This document shows positions 33,707 to 42,612 of a stretch of 64,000 bases of DNA, piece after piece. The stretch is from Fumia xinanensis. Lineage in GTDB: Bacteria; Bacillota; Clostridia; Oscillospirales; Ruminococcaceae. The position numbers and the translations under genes were made by a program. The notes beneath the pieces were generated by a model, which did no database searches, had not been told where the DNA came from, and was given only the letters and a program-made list of their open reading frames with translations. Position 1 is the first letter of the stretch. Each line of letters opens with the position of its first letter. Location: positions 310,001 through 374,000 of the forward strand of contig NZ_JACRSV010000002.1 in the NCBI RefSeq assembly GCF_014384905.1, given 5' to 3'.

Positions 33707-36247
33707 ATGATGGAAGGGATTTTTAAAACGGTGCTTCAAATGAGCGCCACGGCGGGGTATGTCATCCTGCTGACGTTCATCGTAAGGCTTTGTCTCAAAA
33801 AAGCCCCCAAAATTTTTTCATACTGTTTGTGGGCGGCGGCCTTTTTCCGCCTCATTTGCCCCGTGTCCTTTGAAAGTGCTCTGAGCCTCATCCCCCACGG
33901 CCGCCAAATGGGAGATGCTGTCCCACCTTTCGCCGGGAGGATGCTCTCGGTCACCGGAACGGGCGGGGCGGACCCCTCCGGCGTGACAGTTGCGCCGCCT
34001 CTGCCGCCCGCCGCGCCATCCGGTATGACGCCAGCTGAACGGTTCTGGCTCGCCGCCGGAGCGGTTTGGATCGCGGGAGTGGTGCTCCTCCTCCTCTACA
34101 GCACCGTCACCACAGTCATGCTGAAACGAAGCCTCAAAAACGCCGTTCCCGCTGGGGATAACGTCTACGAGGCCCCGAACTTGCAAACTCCATTTGTACT
34201 GGGCTTTTTCCACCCGAACATCTACGTTCCCGCCGGGCTATCCGGCCGGGAGCGGCAGTATATCCTCGCCCATGAGCGGACCCACATCCGCCGGAAAGAT
34301 TACCTCATCAAGCCCCTTGCCTTCTTTATCCTGTGCGTTCACTGGTTCAACCCTCTTGTTTGGGCCGCCTTTTTCCTCTTGGGCAAGGATATGGAAATGT
34401 CCTGCGACGAGCGGGTTCTGAAAGACTTGGGTCCCGGCATCAAAAAGGACTATTCCTCCTCCCTCTTGTCGTTTGCCTCCGGAAGGCGGTTTGTCGGGGG
34501 AAGCCCTCTGGCCTTCGGAGAGGGGAGCGTCAAATCCCGCATCAAGAATGTGCTGAGCTATAAAAAGCCCGCTTTCTGGATTTTGTTGGCCGCCCTTTTC
34601 GCGGTGATCGGTGTTACCACCGCTCTCCTCGCCAATCCGAGAACATTCGATTACGCCAAAGCGGAGGCGGCGGCTCTGCGGTTCTCCACTTCGGAGACCG
34701 AGCCGGAAAAAATCGGAACCGCTGCCTTCGAGCACTACTACGGCACTTTTCAAAAGAAAAACGTCCCCGACGAATATCGCTTGGACGACGTTTCCCTGAA
34801 AAGCATCGAGCTCAGCGCCGGCGACGAGGCAGAATTCCTCGCCATGATGGAGTTTACCTACACCGCCGGGGAAAAATGCCTTCTGCTTGAGGGTCCTGCG
34901 GACAACAAAGAGCAGTGGCAGTCCATCCGGGTCAAGAGCCTCGGTAAAGGTGACTACGAAATAGTCGCAATCGGGAAACGGGTTGATAATCAGGGCCTCC
35001 TCACCGCCGGGGACGCCCAGGGCATCACCGTCCAGACCGACGGCGACCGCCCCGTCAGCGCCGAGTTCGGCCGGACCCTCTGGCGGGACATCGCGGTGAC
35101 GCCCCAGATGATGGAAAATGAGCTCTACACCATGAAGGGCTTTCTGTTTTCTGTATCCGAGGCAAAAAAAGGCATTTGGCTGGGTCTGCGGTTTTCAGAC
35201 CAGAAACCCCGGAGCTCCGAAGCGGTAGGCCTTATCATCGACGGAAAAAAGGCGCCCGGCGCTTATCCGTCCCAATATATCGGCTGTGACGTGATGGTCC
35301 CTGAAAAGCCGGGCCGATACCACGTTTACATCGACCTGACCTGGCCGGACGGCACCCCGGAAACCATCTATTTTCCCATCACCGTCTGGGAGGGGAAAAA
35401 GCCTCAGGAACCCCCTGTGGGCGCCCGGGAACGCTCCTACTCGGTTGTGGCTGATGATAACGCCCCTATCGGCTGTGAATTCGGCATCGACCGAAACAAT
35501 ACTGACGCCCTGACCCTTCTCAGCAAGCTCCAGTCCTTAAACGGCTTCTACTACCAGATTGGTACCACCGACAACCAGTATGTAAAGCTCCAGTTCCATG
35601 ACGAAAAGCCGCAAAGCGTCTATCTGCGCCTTGTCGGCTCCAACGGCTGGCAGGAGGAATACCCCATCGACAGTGAGACCTACCATATCAAGGTGCCGAA
35701 CGGCATCGGCTGGTACAACTATTTCGCCGACATCACCTGGGAAGACGGCGCCACAGAAACTGCCTATTTCTGGGTCAAGGTGGATAAAGATGCCCTACAG
35801 CCCACAAATCCTTGGGATTCCACCATCGACGACGGCTCCGGTGAAAAGGTGGAGCTGATGGAAAAGCTTCAGCTTTCGTCCATGTTCAACCCCGCCTGGT
35901 ACGGCGCCATAAATCCCTACCGGGTCGGCGGCCCTTTGGAAATCTACTGTGTCGATGAGGACGCAGTCAAGGAGGCCATCCGCTTCATGGGCATCACCGA
36001 TGAAATCGCCTACTTTTCCTGCACCTACAGCCGGGCGGAGCTGGAAAAACTCTATGAGGAGCTCCGGCAGGAGAAACTGATTCAAAAGGCCCTCCAAAAC
36101 GGCTATATCCGCCTTTCTGTCGACATCACAAACCCGGCGGTCCAGCTTTCCATTGTTCCCCTCTGCGATTTTGAGACCGAAAATCAGATTCTCGATTTTG
36201 CAGAAAACCACCCCATGTCGGAAGGTATTGCCGTCTCCATTACCTAA
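33707..36247 (+). CDS. M56 BlaR1-like membrane metallopeptidase sensor with Ig-like repeats
   Basis: Sensor protease of about 847 residues, expected to cleave the BlaI partner on sensing. N-terminal helices, then the zinc motif LAHERTHIRR (HExxH) near residue 189 and the downstream DMEMSCDERVL with the third ligand. A helix near 290-310 leads to an extracellular region of about 530 residues. Unlike BlaR1 it has no penicillin-binding Ser-x-x-Lys domain that I can find. Instead two similar Ig-like stretches of about 75 residues appear (about 485-560 and 625-690) sharing YFxxxDxTWxDGxxETxYF. The sensed signal may be a cell-wall component, not a beta-lactam. ATG at 33707 chosen by GAAAGGA spacing. 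Confidence 0.85.
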   Translation: MMEGIFKTVLQMSATAGYVILLTFIVRLCLKKAPKIFSYCLWAAAFFRLICPVSFESALSLIPHGRQMGDAVPPFAGRMLSVTGTGGADPSGVTVAPPLPPAAPSGMTPAERFWLAAGAVWIAGVVLLLLYSTVTTVMLKRSLKNAVPAGDNVYEAPNLQTPFVLGFFHPNIYVPAGLSGRERQYILAHERTHIRRKDYLIKPLAFFILCVHWFNPLVWAAFFLLGKDMEMSCDERVLKDLGPGIKKDYSSSLLSFASGRRFVGGSPLAFGEGSVKSRIKNVLSYKKPAFWILLAALFAVIGVTTALLANPRTFDYAKAEAAALRFSTSETEPEKIGTAAFEHYYGTFQKKNVPDEYRLDDVSLKSIELSAGDEAEFLAMMEFTYTAGEKCLLLEGPADNKEQWQSIRVKSLGKGDYEIVAIGKRVDNQGLLTAGDAQGITVQTDGDRPVSAEFGRTLWRDIAVTPQMMENELYTMKGFLFSVSEAKKGIWLGLRFSDQKPRSSEAVGLIIDGKKAPGAYPSQYIGCDVMVPEKPGRYHVYIDLTWPDGTPETIYFPITVWEGKKPQEPPVGARERSYSVVADDNAPIGCEFGIDRNNTDALTLLSKLQSLNGFYYQIGTTDNQYVKLQFHDEKPQSVYLRLVGSNGWQEEYPIDSETYHIKVPNGIGWYNYFADITWEDGATETAYFWVKVDKDALQPTNPWDSTIDDGSGEKVELMEKLQLSSMFNPAWYGAINPYRVGGPLEIYCVDEDAVKEAIRFMGITDEIAYFSCTYSRAELEKLYEELRQEKLIQKALQNGYIRLSVDITNPAVQLSIVPLCDFETENQILDFAENHPMSEGIAVSIT

Positions 36248-36255
36248 CCTAAATA

Positions 36256-36292
36256 AAAGAGGGTGCTGCCCATGTGGGGAGCACCCTCTTTT
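36256..36292. terminator. Bidirectional rho-independent terminator
   Basis: AAAGAGGGTGCT stem, 12-base loop, T-run on the plus strand, and an A-run preceding it. Confidence 0.85.
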
Positions 36293-36298
36293 CTCATT

Positions 36299-37087
36299 TT
36301 AGTTTCCCTGTAAATCCACCATCGTCACAAGGTGGGGAATCTCAAAAACTTCGGGCAGCGTCTCCATGTAAGCCCAGTGTTCCTTCTTAAACGCCTCGAT
36401 TTCTTCCCGAGGCAGGGAAGAGGCCCCCACACCCCGGCAGGCGATGGTCCGCCCGTGCCAGCTTTCCCGCGTAAACGGCACATTACTCACATACCCCAGC
36501 GCCTCGGCGCACTGAAACAGCGTTTCGCTTCCCTTGGGCGGCTCCGGCTCGTACCGTCTCATCCCGCCGCCGGTCCAATGGGGATTGTATTTGAGTACCA
36601 GCTTTTCGGTGCCCATGGCGATTTCGCTTTCAAAGGGGAGCCAGCCCATGAACAGCAGGAGGAGATGCCCATGAGGCTTCAGCATTCGATGGATTTCCGG
36701 GAAAATCCGCGCCGGGTCGAAATACCAAAAGCACTGGGCCGCCGTAACGAGCTCGAAGGCCCCGTCCGGAAGCCCCGTCTCCTCAGCGGGAGCGGCTAAA
36801 AACCGGATGTCCATCCCGCTTTCCGCCGCCAGCCGCCTTGCCTCCCTGATTTGGTTCTCCGCAAGGTCCGCCCCCGTCCAGCGCGCGCCGTACCGGTACA
36901 TGTTCCGGGGAATGACCCCGGTGCCGGTTCCCAGGTCGAGGCACTCCTGCCCTGAAACACCCAGTCCGCGGCTCGCGATCCGCTCATAGAACTCGTCGGG
37001 GTAAATGTCCCGGAACTTGGCGTAATCGGCGGAAGTGCGCCCCCAGTCGAAAGCTTTTCCGTGGTCGATATCCTTGTTCTGAATCAT
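36299..37087 (-). CDS. SAM-dependent class I methyltransferase
   Basis: A 262-residue cytoplasmic methyltransferase with motif I as CLDLGTGTGVIPRNMY (glycine-rich SAM loop), an acidic residue at the end of strand 2 (TGADLAENQI), and motif post-II in TAAQCFWYFD. The size and order match UbiE/Methyltransf_11-type enzymes. Substrate is unknown. The start at 37087 (MIQNKD) follows AAAGGAGAG at good spacing; the 63 upstream in-frame codons have no ribosome site. It ends at a strong convergent terminator. Confidence 0.85.
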   Translation of the reverse strand: MIQNKDIDHGKAFDWGRTSADYAKFRDIYPDEFYERIASRGLGVSGQECLDLGTGTGVIPRNMYRYGARWTGADLAENQIREARRLAAESGMDIRFLAAPAEETGLPDGAFELVTAAQCFWYFDPARIFPEIHRMLKPHGHLLLLFMGWLPFESEIAMGTEKLVLKYNPHWTGGGMRRYEPEPPKGSETLFQCAEALGYVSNVPFTRESWHGRTIACRGVGASSLPREEIEAFKKEHWAYMETLPEVFEIPHLVTMVDLQGN

Positions 37088-37113
37088 CTGGCTTACTCTC
37101 CTTTCTGTTGCAC

Positions 37114-37145
37114 AAAACCCCGGCAAACGCTTGCCGGGGTTTTTC
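37114..37145. terminator. Hairpin terminator between two minus-strand genes
   Basis: AACCCCGGCAA and complement with a 3-base loop; T-tracts on both strands. It would end the GNAT-GH20 transcript. Confidence 0.75.
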
Positions 37146-37152
37146 CGATATG

Positions 37153-37641
37153 CTATTCCGATAATTCCCTGAGCTGTTCTTTGGTCAGCCGGTAGGTACT
37201 CCACCCGTCCATGGAGCGGGCCCCCATAGAGCGGTAAAAATCGATAGAAGGCTGGTTCCAGTCGAGGCAGCACCACTCCATCCGGCCGCAGCCCTCTTCG
37301 TGGGCCAGCTTCGCCAGATACAAAAAAAGCGCCTTGCCAAAGCCCTTACCTCGGTATTCCGGCCAGACAAAGATATCCTCGATGTACAGGCCGGCTCTCC
37401 CCATAAAGGTGGAGAAATTGTGAAAAAAGAGAGAAAATCCTACCGGTACGCCACGGAGTTCCCCGATGATGACTCTTGCCGACTGCTTTTTAAACACCCA
37501 TTCTCTGAGCAATTCCTCAGTGGCCACCACTTCCGGAAGCATTTTTTCATACTCTGCAATCCCTTTTATGAATTTGAGGATCAGCCCCACATCCTTTTCT
37601 TCTGCGAACCGGATGGCAAATCCCTCTGTTTTTCTGTCCAT
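37153..37641 (-). CDS. GNAT acetyltransferase, spermidine/diamine N-acetyltransferase-like
   Basis: A 162-residue GNAT enzyme. It has the pattern of the SSAT/diamine acetyltransferase family: AEYEKMLPEV, HNFSTFMGRAGLYIEDIFV, the acetyl-CoA loop RGKGFGKALF and MEWCCLDWNQPSIDFYRSMGA. It may acetylate polyamines or a related primary amine. ATG at 37641 is chosen over a TTG six bases upstream because AAAGGACG is at the right distance. It lies about 60 bases past the LamG-like gene and the GH20 gene in the same direction, so all three may be one transcript. Confidence 0.8.
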   Translation of the reverse strand: MDRKTEGFAIRFAEEKDVGLILKFIKGIAEYEKMLPEVVATEELLREWVFKKQSARVIIGELRGVPVGFSLFFHNFSTFMGRAGLYIEDIFVWPEYRGKGFGKALFLYLAKLAHEEGCGRMEWCCLDWNQPSIDFYRSMGARSMDGWSTYRLTKEQLRELSE

Positions 37642-37703
37642 GGTCAAACGTCCTTTCGTCCTTTATGAGAATTTCACTGGTGGGACGGCATCTCCCGCCG
37701 ACG

Positions 37704-38333
37704 TTAAAATTGCGGCAGAGGATAGCAAAGCTTCTGATGCACGTATTTGGGCCGCAGCACCTTGAAATCCCGAAACTCCGCCTTGCTGCAGTAAACTCCC
37801 AGCCCCACCCGGTTGCTCCCGGGATGACAGATGGGCTCTGGGTCCCGCATCTCGACGATGACTGCGTTATCCACCGCCAAAAAGCAGCGGTCACCGATGA
37901 TGCCCGCCTGTATGTGGTACTCCCGGCCCGATTCCGGCTGGAACGCGCCCGTGAGCGCCTGCACCCGGCAGTCCGGGTATTTTTCGATGCCTGCCCGCCC
38001 GGTCCACCAGCCGCCCAGGCCACCGATGTAGCCCGTACTCGCGTCATTATTGAATTTATCCCATCCGACGGCCCGGAAGGTAAAATTCAGGTCGTTTTTA
38101 CAGGGGGAAACGAGAGTCCCGTAAAAGTCCAGCATCACGTCGCCGGGAAACTGCTCGTGGGAGTAGATGAGCCCGCCCCGGTTTTCCCGGATGCAGCCCA
38201 GAAGCACGCCGTTTTTTATCGTCCAGCCGCCGCTGGCCACCTCCCAGTTGTCGCCCACCTTTCCGCTGAAGTCATCGTGGAAGAGAAGCTCGGATTTTTC
38301 GGGGTAAACCGCGTTATCGAATACGTAAAACAT
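37704..38333 (-). CDS. Concanavalin/LamG-like beta-sandwich protein (possibly DUF1961)
   Basis: A 209-residue protein with the pattern of a jelly-roll sugar-binding or sugar-hydrolase fold: LLFHDDFSGKVGDNWEVASGGWTIKNG opening, GGLIYSHEQFPGDVMLDFYG and a late VGLGVYCSKAEFRDFKVL strand. Similar to DUF1961/DUF1080-type proteins, but I cannot assign a family with certainty. No signal peptide. Start at 38333 (MFYVFD) follows GAGG at 5 bases and follows the GH20 stop by 16 bases, so it is likely cotranscribed and may act on the same glycan. Function inferred only from position. Confidence 0.6.
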   Translation of the reverse strand: MFYVFDNAVYPEKSELLFHDDFSGKVGDNWEVASGGWTIKNGVLLGCIRENRGGLIYSHEQFPGDVMLDFYGTLVSPCKNDLNFTFRAVGWDKFNNDASTGYIGGLGGWWTGRAGIEKYPDCRVQALTGAFQPESGREYHIQAGIIGDRCFLAVDNAVIVEMRDPEPICHPGSNRVGLGVYCSKAEFRDFKVLRPKYVHQKLCYPLPQF

Positions 38334-38349
38334 TTTTTCCTCAATTCTG

Positions 38350-40251
38350 TTATGCCTCCGGCGCAATGCGGCTGGGGGAAACGATTTCTCCATAGTAGTT
38401 GGCGTAGGAAACAAGCCCTTCCTTGCCATTATAGGGGAGCCGCGGCTCTAAAAGCTCCGGAATCTCCGGCAAGACACCGTTTAAATAATCGGACAGCTCT
38501 TCAATGGCGGAGCGAATGCGGATGAGCAGCGCACCGTAGCGCATATCCTGCACGTCCCAACCAAAGGGCTTGTAGGTTTTAAACCAGAGAGCCTTATGCA
38601 GCCGACGCAGTGTTTCCACTTCCTCGATAAGATTGGGAAGATACAGCTCCACGAAAGCAGCCAGCTGCTTTCGATCTTCACCCAGATAGGCTTTCCGGAT
38701 CTGAAGGCCCATTTCCGCCTTGATCGAAAGCACCCGCGCCACTTGGGCGTTGAAGACAAACAAATCTTTGTAATTCTCGTTTTTCTCTGCCGATCTTTTA
38801 AATTTCTCTGCAAGGGAAGCGTAATGCTCCCTGAGGGGCAGTCCCTTGATATTTTCGTCAAACAGCCCAGTGAGAATATCCTGCCACATCAGGTATTTGG
38901 ACGGATTTTTCTCCTCAGGGTTGCCCGGCTTACAGCCGGGGGTTTCGTCCAAAAACTGCAAATTGTAAAAATCTCCGTATTTGCCGCCGGTGCAGAAGTA
39001 GAATCGGTTTCGCAGATGATCGTTGCCAAAGGCCTCTACGTAGCCGTGTTCAGCAAACAGGCACAGCCCTAAAAGGGATGCCATGAGGTTCCCCTCGGTG
39101 CCATTGTCGCCCCATACGGTGGCGAACACCTCTTTGACGCCCTGCTCCTTGCAGGCGGTCAGCGCGGCACCTGTCACCGAAAAAGTCTTGGCCCAGTTGA
39201 CGCCGAATCCCAGCCAAGTCCAAATGCCTCCCGCAAAAATTGGCTCACCCAGCTTGCGGTGCTTTGAGATAAAAGACTCATAGGTGTCCTTTGCATAATG
39301 GTAATAGTCCCAGTAAACCAGCTTGACCCCCGGCGGAACCTGCTCTGCGGCCTCTTTTGGAATTTCGGTTTTGGGGTTGTAATAATCGCCGTCGGGAGAG
39401 TAGGCACGGAAAAACATATCGCTCCACATCATAGGGGAAAGTCCCAGGCTTTGCACGATTTTCATAACTTTTTTCAGGTGGGAAATCATGATGTGTCCCG
39501 CCGGAACATAACCGTGCTTGTCGAAATACTTTCCATGGCCAAGATGCCAGGCTTCGTCCATACCGATGTGGATACGTTTGGTGCGGAAGGGCTTGGACGC
39601 CGTCTTGATCAAGTGCCGGATAAAATCGTAAGTGCGTTTTTCATCGGGCAGGAGGGTCGATGGGTTTTCGGTGATATTTCCGTAAACCCCTTTCCAGCGC
39701 AGAGGCTCGTAAAGGTGAGCCAAGGTCTGGATGCACGGGATCATCTCGATACCGAACAGTGCGGCATAATCGTCGCATTCCCGCAGCTCTGTTTCAGTGT
39801 ATTTGCCTCTCATGTAGCCGAAATAAGGCTCTTCTTTTACTAAAAACCCGTCTTCGCAGTAAAGCATCAGCATGTTGAGCCCCATCAGGGCCATTCTTCG
39901 GAGAAAGATCTTAACTGTCTGTACAGTGGGAACCGCATTTCCCTGGGACGTGTCGAGCATGACTCCGTTTGTGGTAAACTGTGGATTCTCCAATAAATGA
40001 AAGCTCTTATTCTCATAAGATAATTCCTGTAAAAACCGGCCGAATCCCCGGAAAAAATGGATTGTTTCCGAATAGGAAATACAAACTCCCTGCTCCAGGT
40101 CTCCTGTGACCGTAAGAAGCCCATCTCGGGCCTGTACTGCCCGCACTGTAATTGCATCTGCGTCCTCACAAAGGCAGAACCCATATTCCTCGGTAAATTC
40201 CAGCAGCCCTTCCTCAAATTGGGCGCCGTCTATCAGTTTTATTTTCAACAT
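38350..40251 (-). CDS. GH20 family beta-N-acetylhexosaminidase-like
   Basis: A 633-residue glycoside hydrolase of the GH20 fold. A small N-terminal domain (about 1-90) precedes the TIM barrel, whose strand NGVMLDTSQGNAVPTVQTVK and the catalytic Asp-Glu pair in HIGMDEAWHLG (near residue 240) are characteristic. It would remove terminal N-acetylhexosamines with substrate-assisted catalysis. No signal peptide is visible. Start at 40251 (MLKIKL) is set by AAGGAGG. Its product would ultimately feed NagB. A promoter lies 50 bases upstream. GlcNAc versus GalNAc or lacto-N-biose specificity is not decidable here. Confidence 0.85.
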   Translation of the reverse strand: MLKIKLIDGAQFEEGLLEFTEEYGFCLCEDADAITVRAVQARDGLLTVTGDLEQGVCISYSETIHFFRGFGRFLQELSYENKSFHLLENPQFTTNGVMLDTSQGNAVPTVQTVKIFLRRMALMGLNMLMLYCEDGFLVKEEPYFGYMRGKYTETELRECDDYAALFGIEMIPCIQTLAHLYEPLRWKGVYGNITENPSTLLPDEKRTYDFIRHLIKTASKPFRTKRIHIGMDEAWHLGHGKYFDKHGYVPAGHIMISHLKKVMKIVQSLGLSPMMWSDMFFRAYSPDGDYYNPKTEIPKEAAEQVPPGVKLVYWDYYHYAKDTYESFISKHRKLGEPIFAGGIWTWLGFGVNWAKTFSVTGAALTACKEQGVKEVFATVWGDNGTEGNLMASLLGLCLFAEHGYVEAFGNDHLRNRFYFCTGGKYGDFYNLQFLDETPGCKPGNPEEKNPSKYLMWQDILTGLFDENIKGLPLREHYASLAEKFKRSAEKNENYKDLFVFNAQVARVLSIKAEMGLQIRKAYLGEDRKQLAAFVELYLPNLIEEVETLRRLHKALWFKTYKPFGWDVQDMRYGALLIRIRSAIEELSDYLNGVLPEIPELLEPRLPYNGKEGLVSYANYYGEIVSPSRIAPEA

Positions 40252-40299
40252 ACGGGGAGCCTCCTTACCTGGGTAAAATCCCATTACGCATACATTTCT

Positions 40300-40328
40300 A
40301 TTCTACGGAACACATAGGAAAAAGTCAA
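40300..40328 (-). promoter_or_regulatory. Promoter of the GH20 operon
   Basis: Minus-strand TTGACT (40323-40328) and TAGAAT (40300-40305) with a 17-base spacer. Confidence 0.7.
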
Positions 40329-40382
40329 GGAATTTCTATTGTTTATCTGGTGAGAAAAGAATTGTGCAATTGGGAGTTTTTC

Positions 40383-40411
40383 TTGCTTTCGCTTTCAAAA
40401 GTCAGTATAAT
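40383..40411 (+). promoter_or_regulatory. Promoter of the metallophosphoesterase gene
   Basis: TTGCTT (40383-40388) and TATAAT (40406-40411), 17-base spacer; leaves a leader of about 150 bases with no ORF of note. Confidence 0.7.
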
Positions 40412-40567
40412 GATAGTTAAAATAACTTCACAACGGATTTTGACTTCTGCCCAACTGCTCCGCAGTAAAAGCCATCGTCCAAAAGCAGTTTTCGGTCTGA
40501 TGCATCATAGACTGATATGAGGGGAATCCTCATAAAAAACATTTTACACCATTCAGGAGAAAACAGC

Positions 40568-41452
40568 ATGAAACATTTATTAACTGGCTCAAATATCTGG
40601 GCCATCCTTGGAATTTTTGGAGCCCTCTGTCTCATCGGGGTGTTTTTGTGGCGGGAAAATAACATCATCGGACTGACCCAACAGGAGTTTGTAAGCCGTG
40701 ACCTGCCAGAGGGATTTGACGGCTACCGTATTCTTCATATTTCCGACCTGCATAACAAAAGCTTCGGCACTGGGCAGGAAAAGCTCCTGAAAATCTGCGC
40801 TGATGTATCCCCCGATCTGATCGTCATTACCGGCGATTTGATCGACAAGCGCCGGACCCGGCTTGGAGATATCGACCCCGCCCTCAATCTTGCAAACGGT
40901 GCCGCCCGGATTGCCCCCACCTTTTTTGTCTGCGGAAACCATGAAATCACCGCCGGTTATTACGACCGATTTCGTCTGGAGCTAATGGAATGCGGCGTGG
41001 CGGTGCTAGACGACGAAACTGTAGAACTCCATAGGGGAGACGACGTGATCACCCTGGCGGGTATTCAAAATGTCAATGTGTTTTCCGATGTGCGGAAAGA
41101 GGGAAAAGCGGCGGAAGAGAGCTTCCGTGTCCGGCTCCGGGAATTATCCAGTCAGGTTAAGACCCCTTTTTCGATTCTTCTGTCCCACCGTCCCGATCTT
41201 TTTGAATGGTATCTGGATGCGGGATTTTCCCTTACCTTCTGTGGCCATGCTCACGGCGGCCAGGTGCGGATACCGGGACTGGGGGGAGTTCTCGCTCCTA
41301 ACCAGGGATTTTTTGGGAAATATACCGCTGGTCTGCATATAAAATCTGGCCGCGGCATGAACATCAGCCGGGGACTGGGCAATAGCGGCTTTCCCATCCG
41401 GCTTTTCAACCGTCCCGAGGTGGTTTTGGTTACCCTGCGCCGAGAGAAATAG
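40568..41452 (+). CDS. Membrane-anchored calcineurin-like metallophosphoesterase
   Basis: A 294-residue phosphoesterase with an N-terminal membrane anchor (about 10-30). The full set of metal ligands is present: ISDLHN, TGDLID, CGNHE, LLSHRPD and GHAHGGQ. The arrangement is that of YkuE/YaeI-type phosphodiesterases with an outward-facing catalytic domain. Substrate unknown; this family includes lipid-anchored phosphate ester hydrolases. The start at 40568 follows CAGGAGA. An upstream in-frame ATG at 40517 lacks a ribosome site. Monocistronic, with a strong terminator downstream. Confidence 0.88.
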   Translation: MKHLLTGSNIWAILGIFGALCLIGVFLWRENNIIGLTQQEFVSRDLPEGFDGYRILHISDLHNKSFGTGQEKLLKICADVSPDLIVITGDLIDKRRTRLGDIDPALNLANGAARIAPTFFVCGNHEITAGYYDRFRLELMECGVAVLDDETVELHRGDDVITLAGIQNVNVFSDVRKEGKAAEESFRVRLRELSSQVKTPFSILLSHRPDLFEWYLDAGFSLTFCGHAHGGQVRIPGLGGVLAPNQGFFGKYTAGLHIKSGRGMNISRGLGNSGFPIRLFNRPEVVLVTLRREK

Positions 41453-41520
41453 AAAGTATTACTTAGGCAGGTGCTCCATCTGCTCTTTTCCGCTCGTCCG
41501 GAAGAATGCCCACCTGCAAA

Positions 41521-41560
41521 AAAACAAAATCCCCGGAGTGCCCCGGGGATTTTGTTTTTA
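41521..41560 (+). terminator. Rho-independent terminator
   Basis: AAAACAAAATCCCCGG arms with a 4-6 base loop and a T-run; about 70 bases after the phosphoesterase stop. Confidence 0.85.
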
Positions 41561-41681
41561 AAAAGGATGTTGAAATACTTGGAAGAGTTAGAACCTTGCT
41601 GCGAGAATTATGTTATCATAAAAAAGTTAAAAAGATTGTCGTTTTCTGCAATGGAATCAAAATATTTTCGGAAATTGGAAG

Positions 41682-41710
41682 TTGATTTTTGCGCAGTAGT
41701 GCGGTAAAAT
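41682..41710 (+). promoter_or_regulatory. Promoter of the YbaK gene
   Basis: TTGATT (41682-41687) and TAAAAT (41705-41710) separated by 17 bases; about 110 bases before the start. Confidence 0.6.
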
Positions 41711-41821
41711 GAGACCAGTTCACTGTACTTTCGCAATGCAAGAAGATCGACGCGGAAGATTAACGGCATGTCCGGTCGATTCGCTGCGCAGTGTATTTTA
41801 TGACAAGAAAGGATGTTTACA

Positions 41822-42304
41822 ATGGCGATTGAACCCGTTCGGGATTTTTTTAAACAATATGGAATTGAGGAGCGCATCCGGGAATTTGATGTTTCCAGCG
41901 CTACCGTTGAACTGGCAGCACAGGCGCTCGACTGTGAGCCCGCCCGCATTGCCAAAACCCTCTCGTTCCTTTCCGGGGATGGATGTATCCTCGTCGTCGC
42001 CGCCGGCGACGCCAAGGTGGACAACGCAAAATTCAAAGCCCAGTTCGGTATAAAGGCAAAAATGCTCACTCCCGATCAGGTGTTGGAGTTGTGCGGTCAC
42101 GCAGTAGGAGGAGTCTGCCCCTTCGCTGTCAAGGATACCGCCAAGGTTTATACCGATATTTCCCTTCAGCGGTTCGAAACGGTGTATCCCGCCTGCGGAA
42201 GCAGCAACAGCGCCATTCCACTTAGTTGTGATGAATTGTTTACTTATTCCCAAAGCATTGATTGGATCGACGTCTGCAAGGCTTGGCAGAACACAGACAT
42301 CTAA
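41822..42304 (+). CDS. YbaK/EbsC family aminoacyl-tRNA deacylase-like protein
   Basis: A 160-residue single-domain YbaK protein, a family that hydrolyses mischarged Cys-tRNA(Pro) or Ala-tRNA(Pro). The fold is recognisable from CEPARIAKTLSFL with the conserved Lys, VVAAGDAKVDNAKFK, and the GGVCPFAVKD and ACGSSNSAIPL loops. The start at 41822 (MAIEPV) has AAAGGATG at 6 bases; another ATG 9 bases upstream has none. It is monocistronic between a promoter and an attenuator-like terminator. Which tRNA is edited is not known. Confidence 0.88.
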   Translation: MAIEPVRDFFKQYGIEERIREFDVSSATVELAAQALDCEPARIAKTLSFLSGDGCILVVAAGDAKVDNAKFKAQFGIKAKMLTPDQVLELCGHAVGGVCPFAVKDTAKVYTDISLQRFETVYPACGSSNSAIPLSCDELFTYSQSIDWIDVCKAWQNTDI

Positions 42305-42320
42305 TAACAAAAAGTTTTAT

Positions 42321-42355
42321 GAAAAAAGCATTCTTTTCAGAAGAGTGCTTTTTTA
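42321..42355 (+). terminator. Rho-independent terminator of the YbaK gene
   Basis: AAGCATTCTT and the complementary AGAAGAGTGCTT arms with T-run. Confidence 0.75.
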
Positions 42356-42612
42356 TTTTTTCTATCTCTTATCAATCGTCACTTTTAAAAAAGATAAAAA
42401 TATTTTAGATATTATGCACCAGATATTAATCACATTTTCGTACATATTATTTGAAATTTTTCAAAATACGACGAAATATATCTTAAACAACCAAAAAAAC
42501 GCATTAAAAAAACAGAAAATTCAAAATTCGACAAATTACGCGATAACATTATGCTATGATTTTATTGCAACATGATCTCAACTCAATCAAAAATTCGAAT
42601 ACCCATCATGCA
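42356..42612. other. AT-rich intergenic region
   Basis: Very AT-rich, without a supported gene. A 115-codon open frame in it has no ribosome site and an odd Lys/Asn/Phe-rich composition. Because an isolated terminator follows, a small untranslated RNA cannot be excluded; TATGAT near 42553 could be a -10, but no matching -35 is clear. Confidence 0.3.

Noticed and set aside
33698..36247. Beta-lactam resistance regulator (BlaR1 proper)
   Set aside because: No penicillin-binding Ser-x-x-Lys domain and no beta-lactamase gene nearby; called BlaR1-like only.
42228..42575. 115-codon frame in the AT-rich gap
   Set aside because: Overlaps the end of the YbaK gene, no ribosome site, composition driven by A/T.
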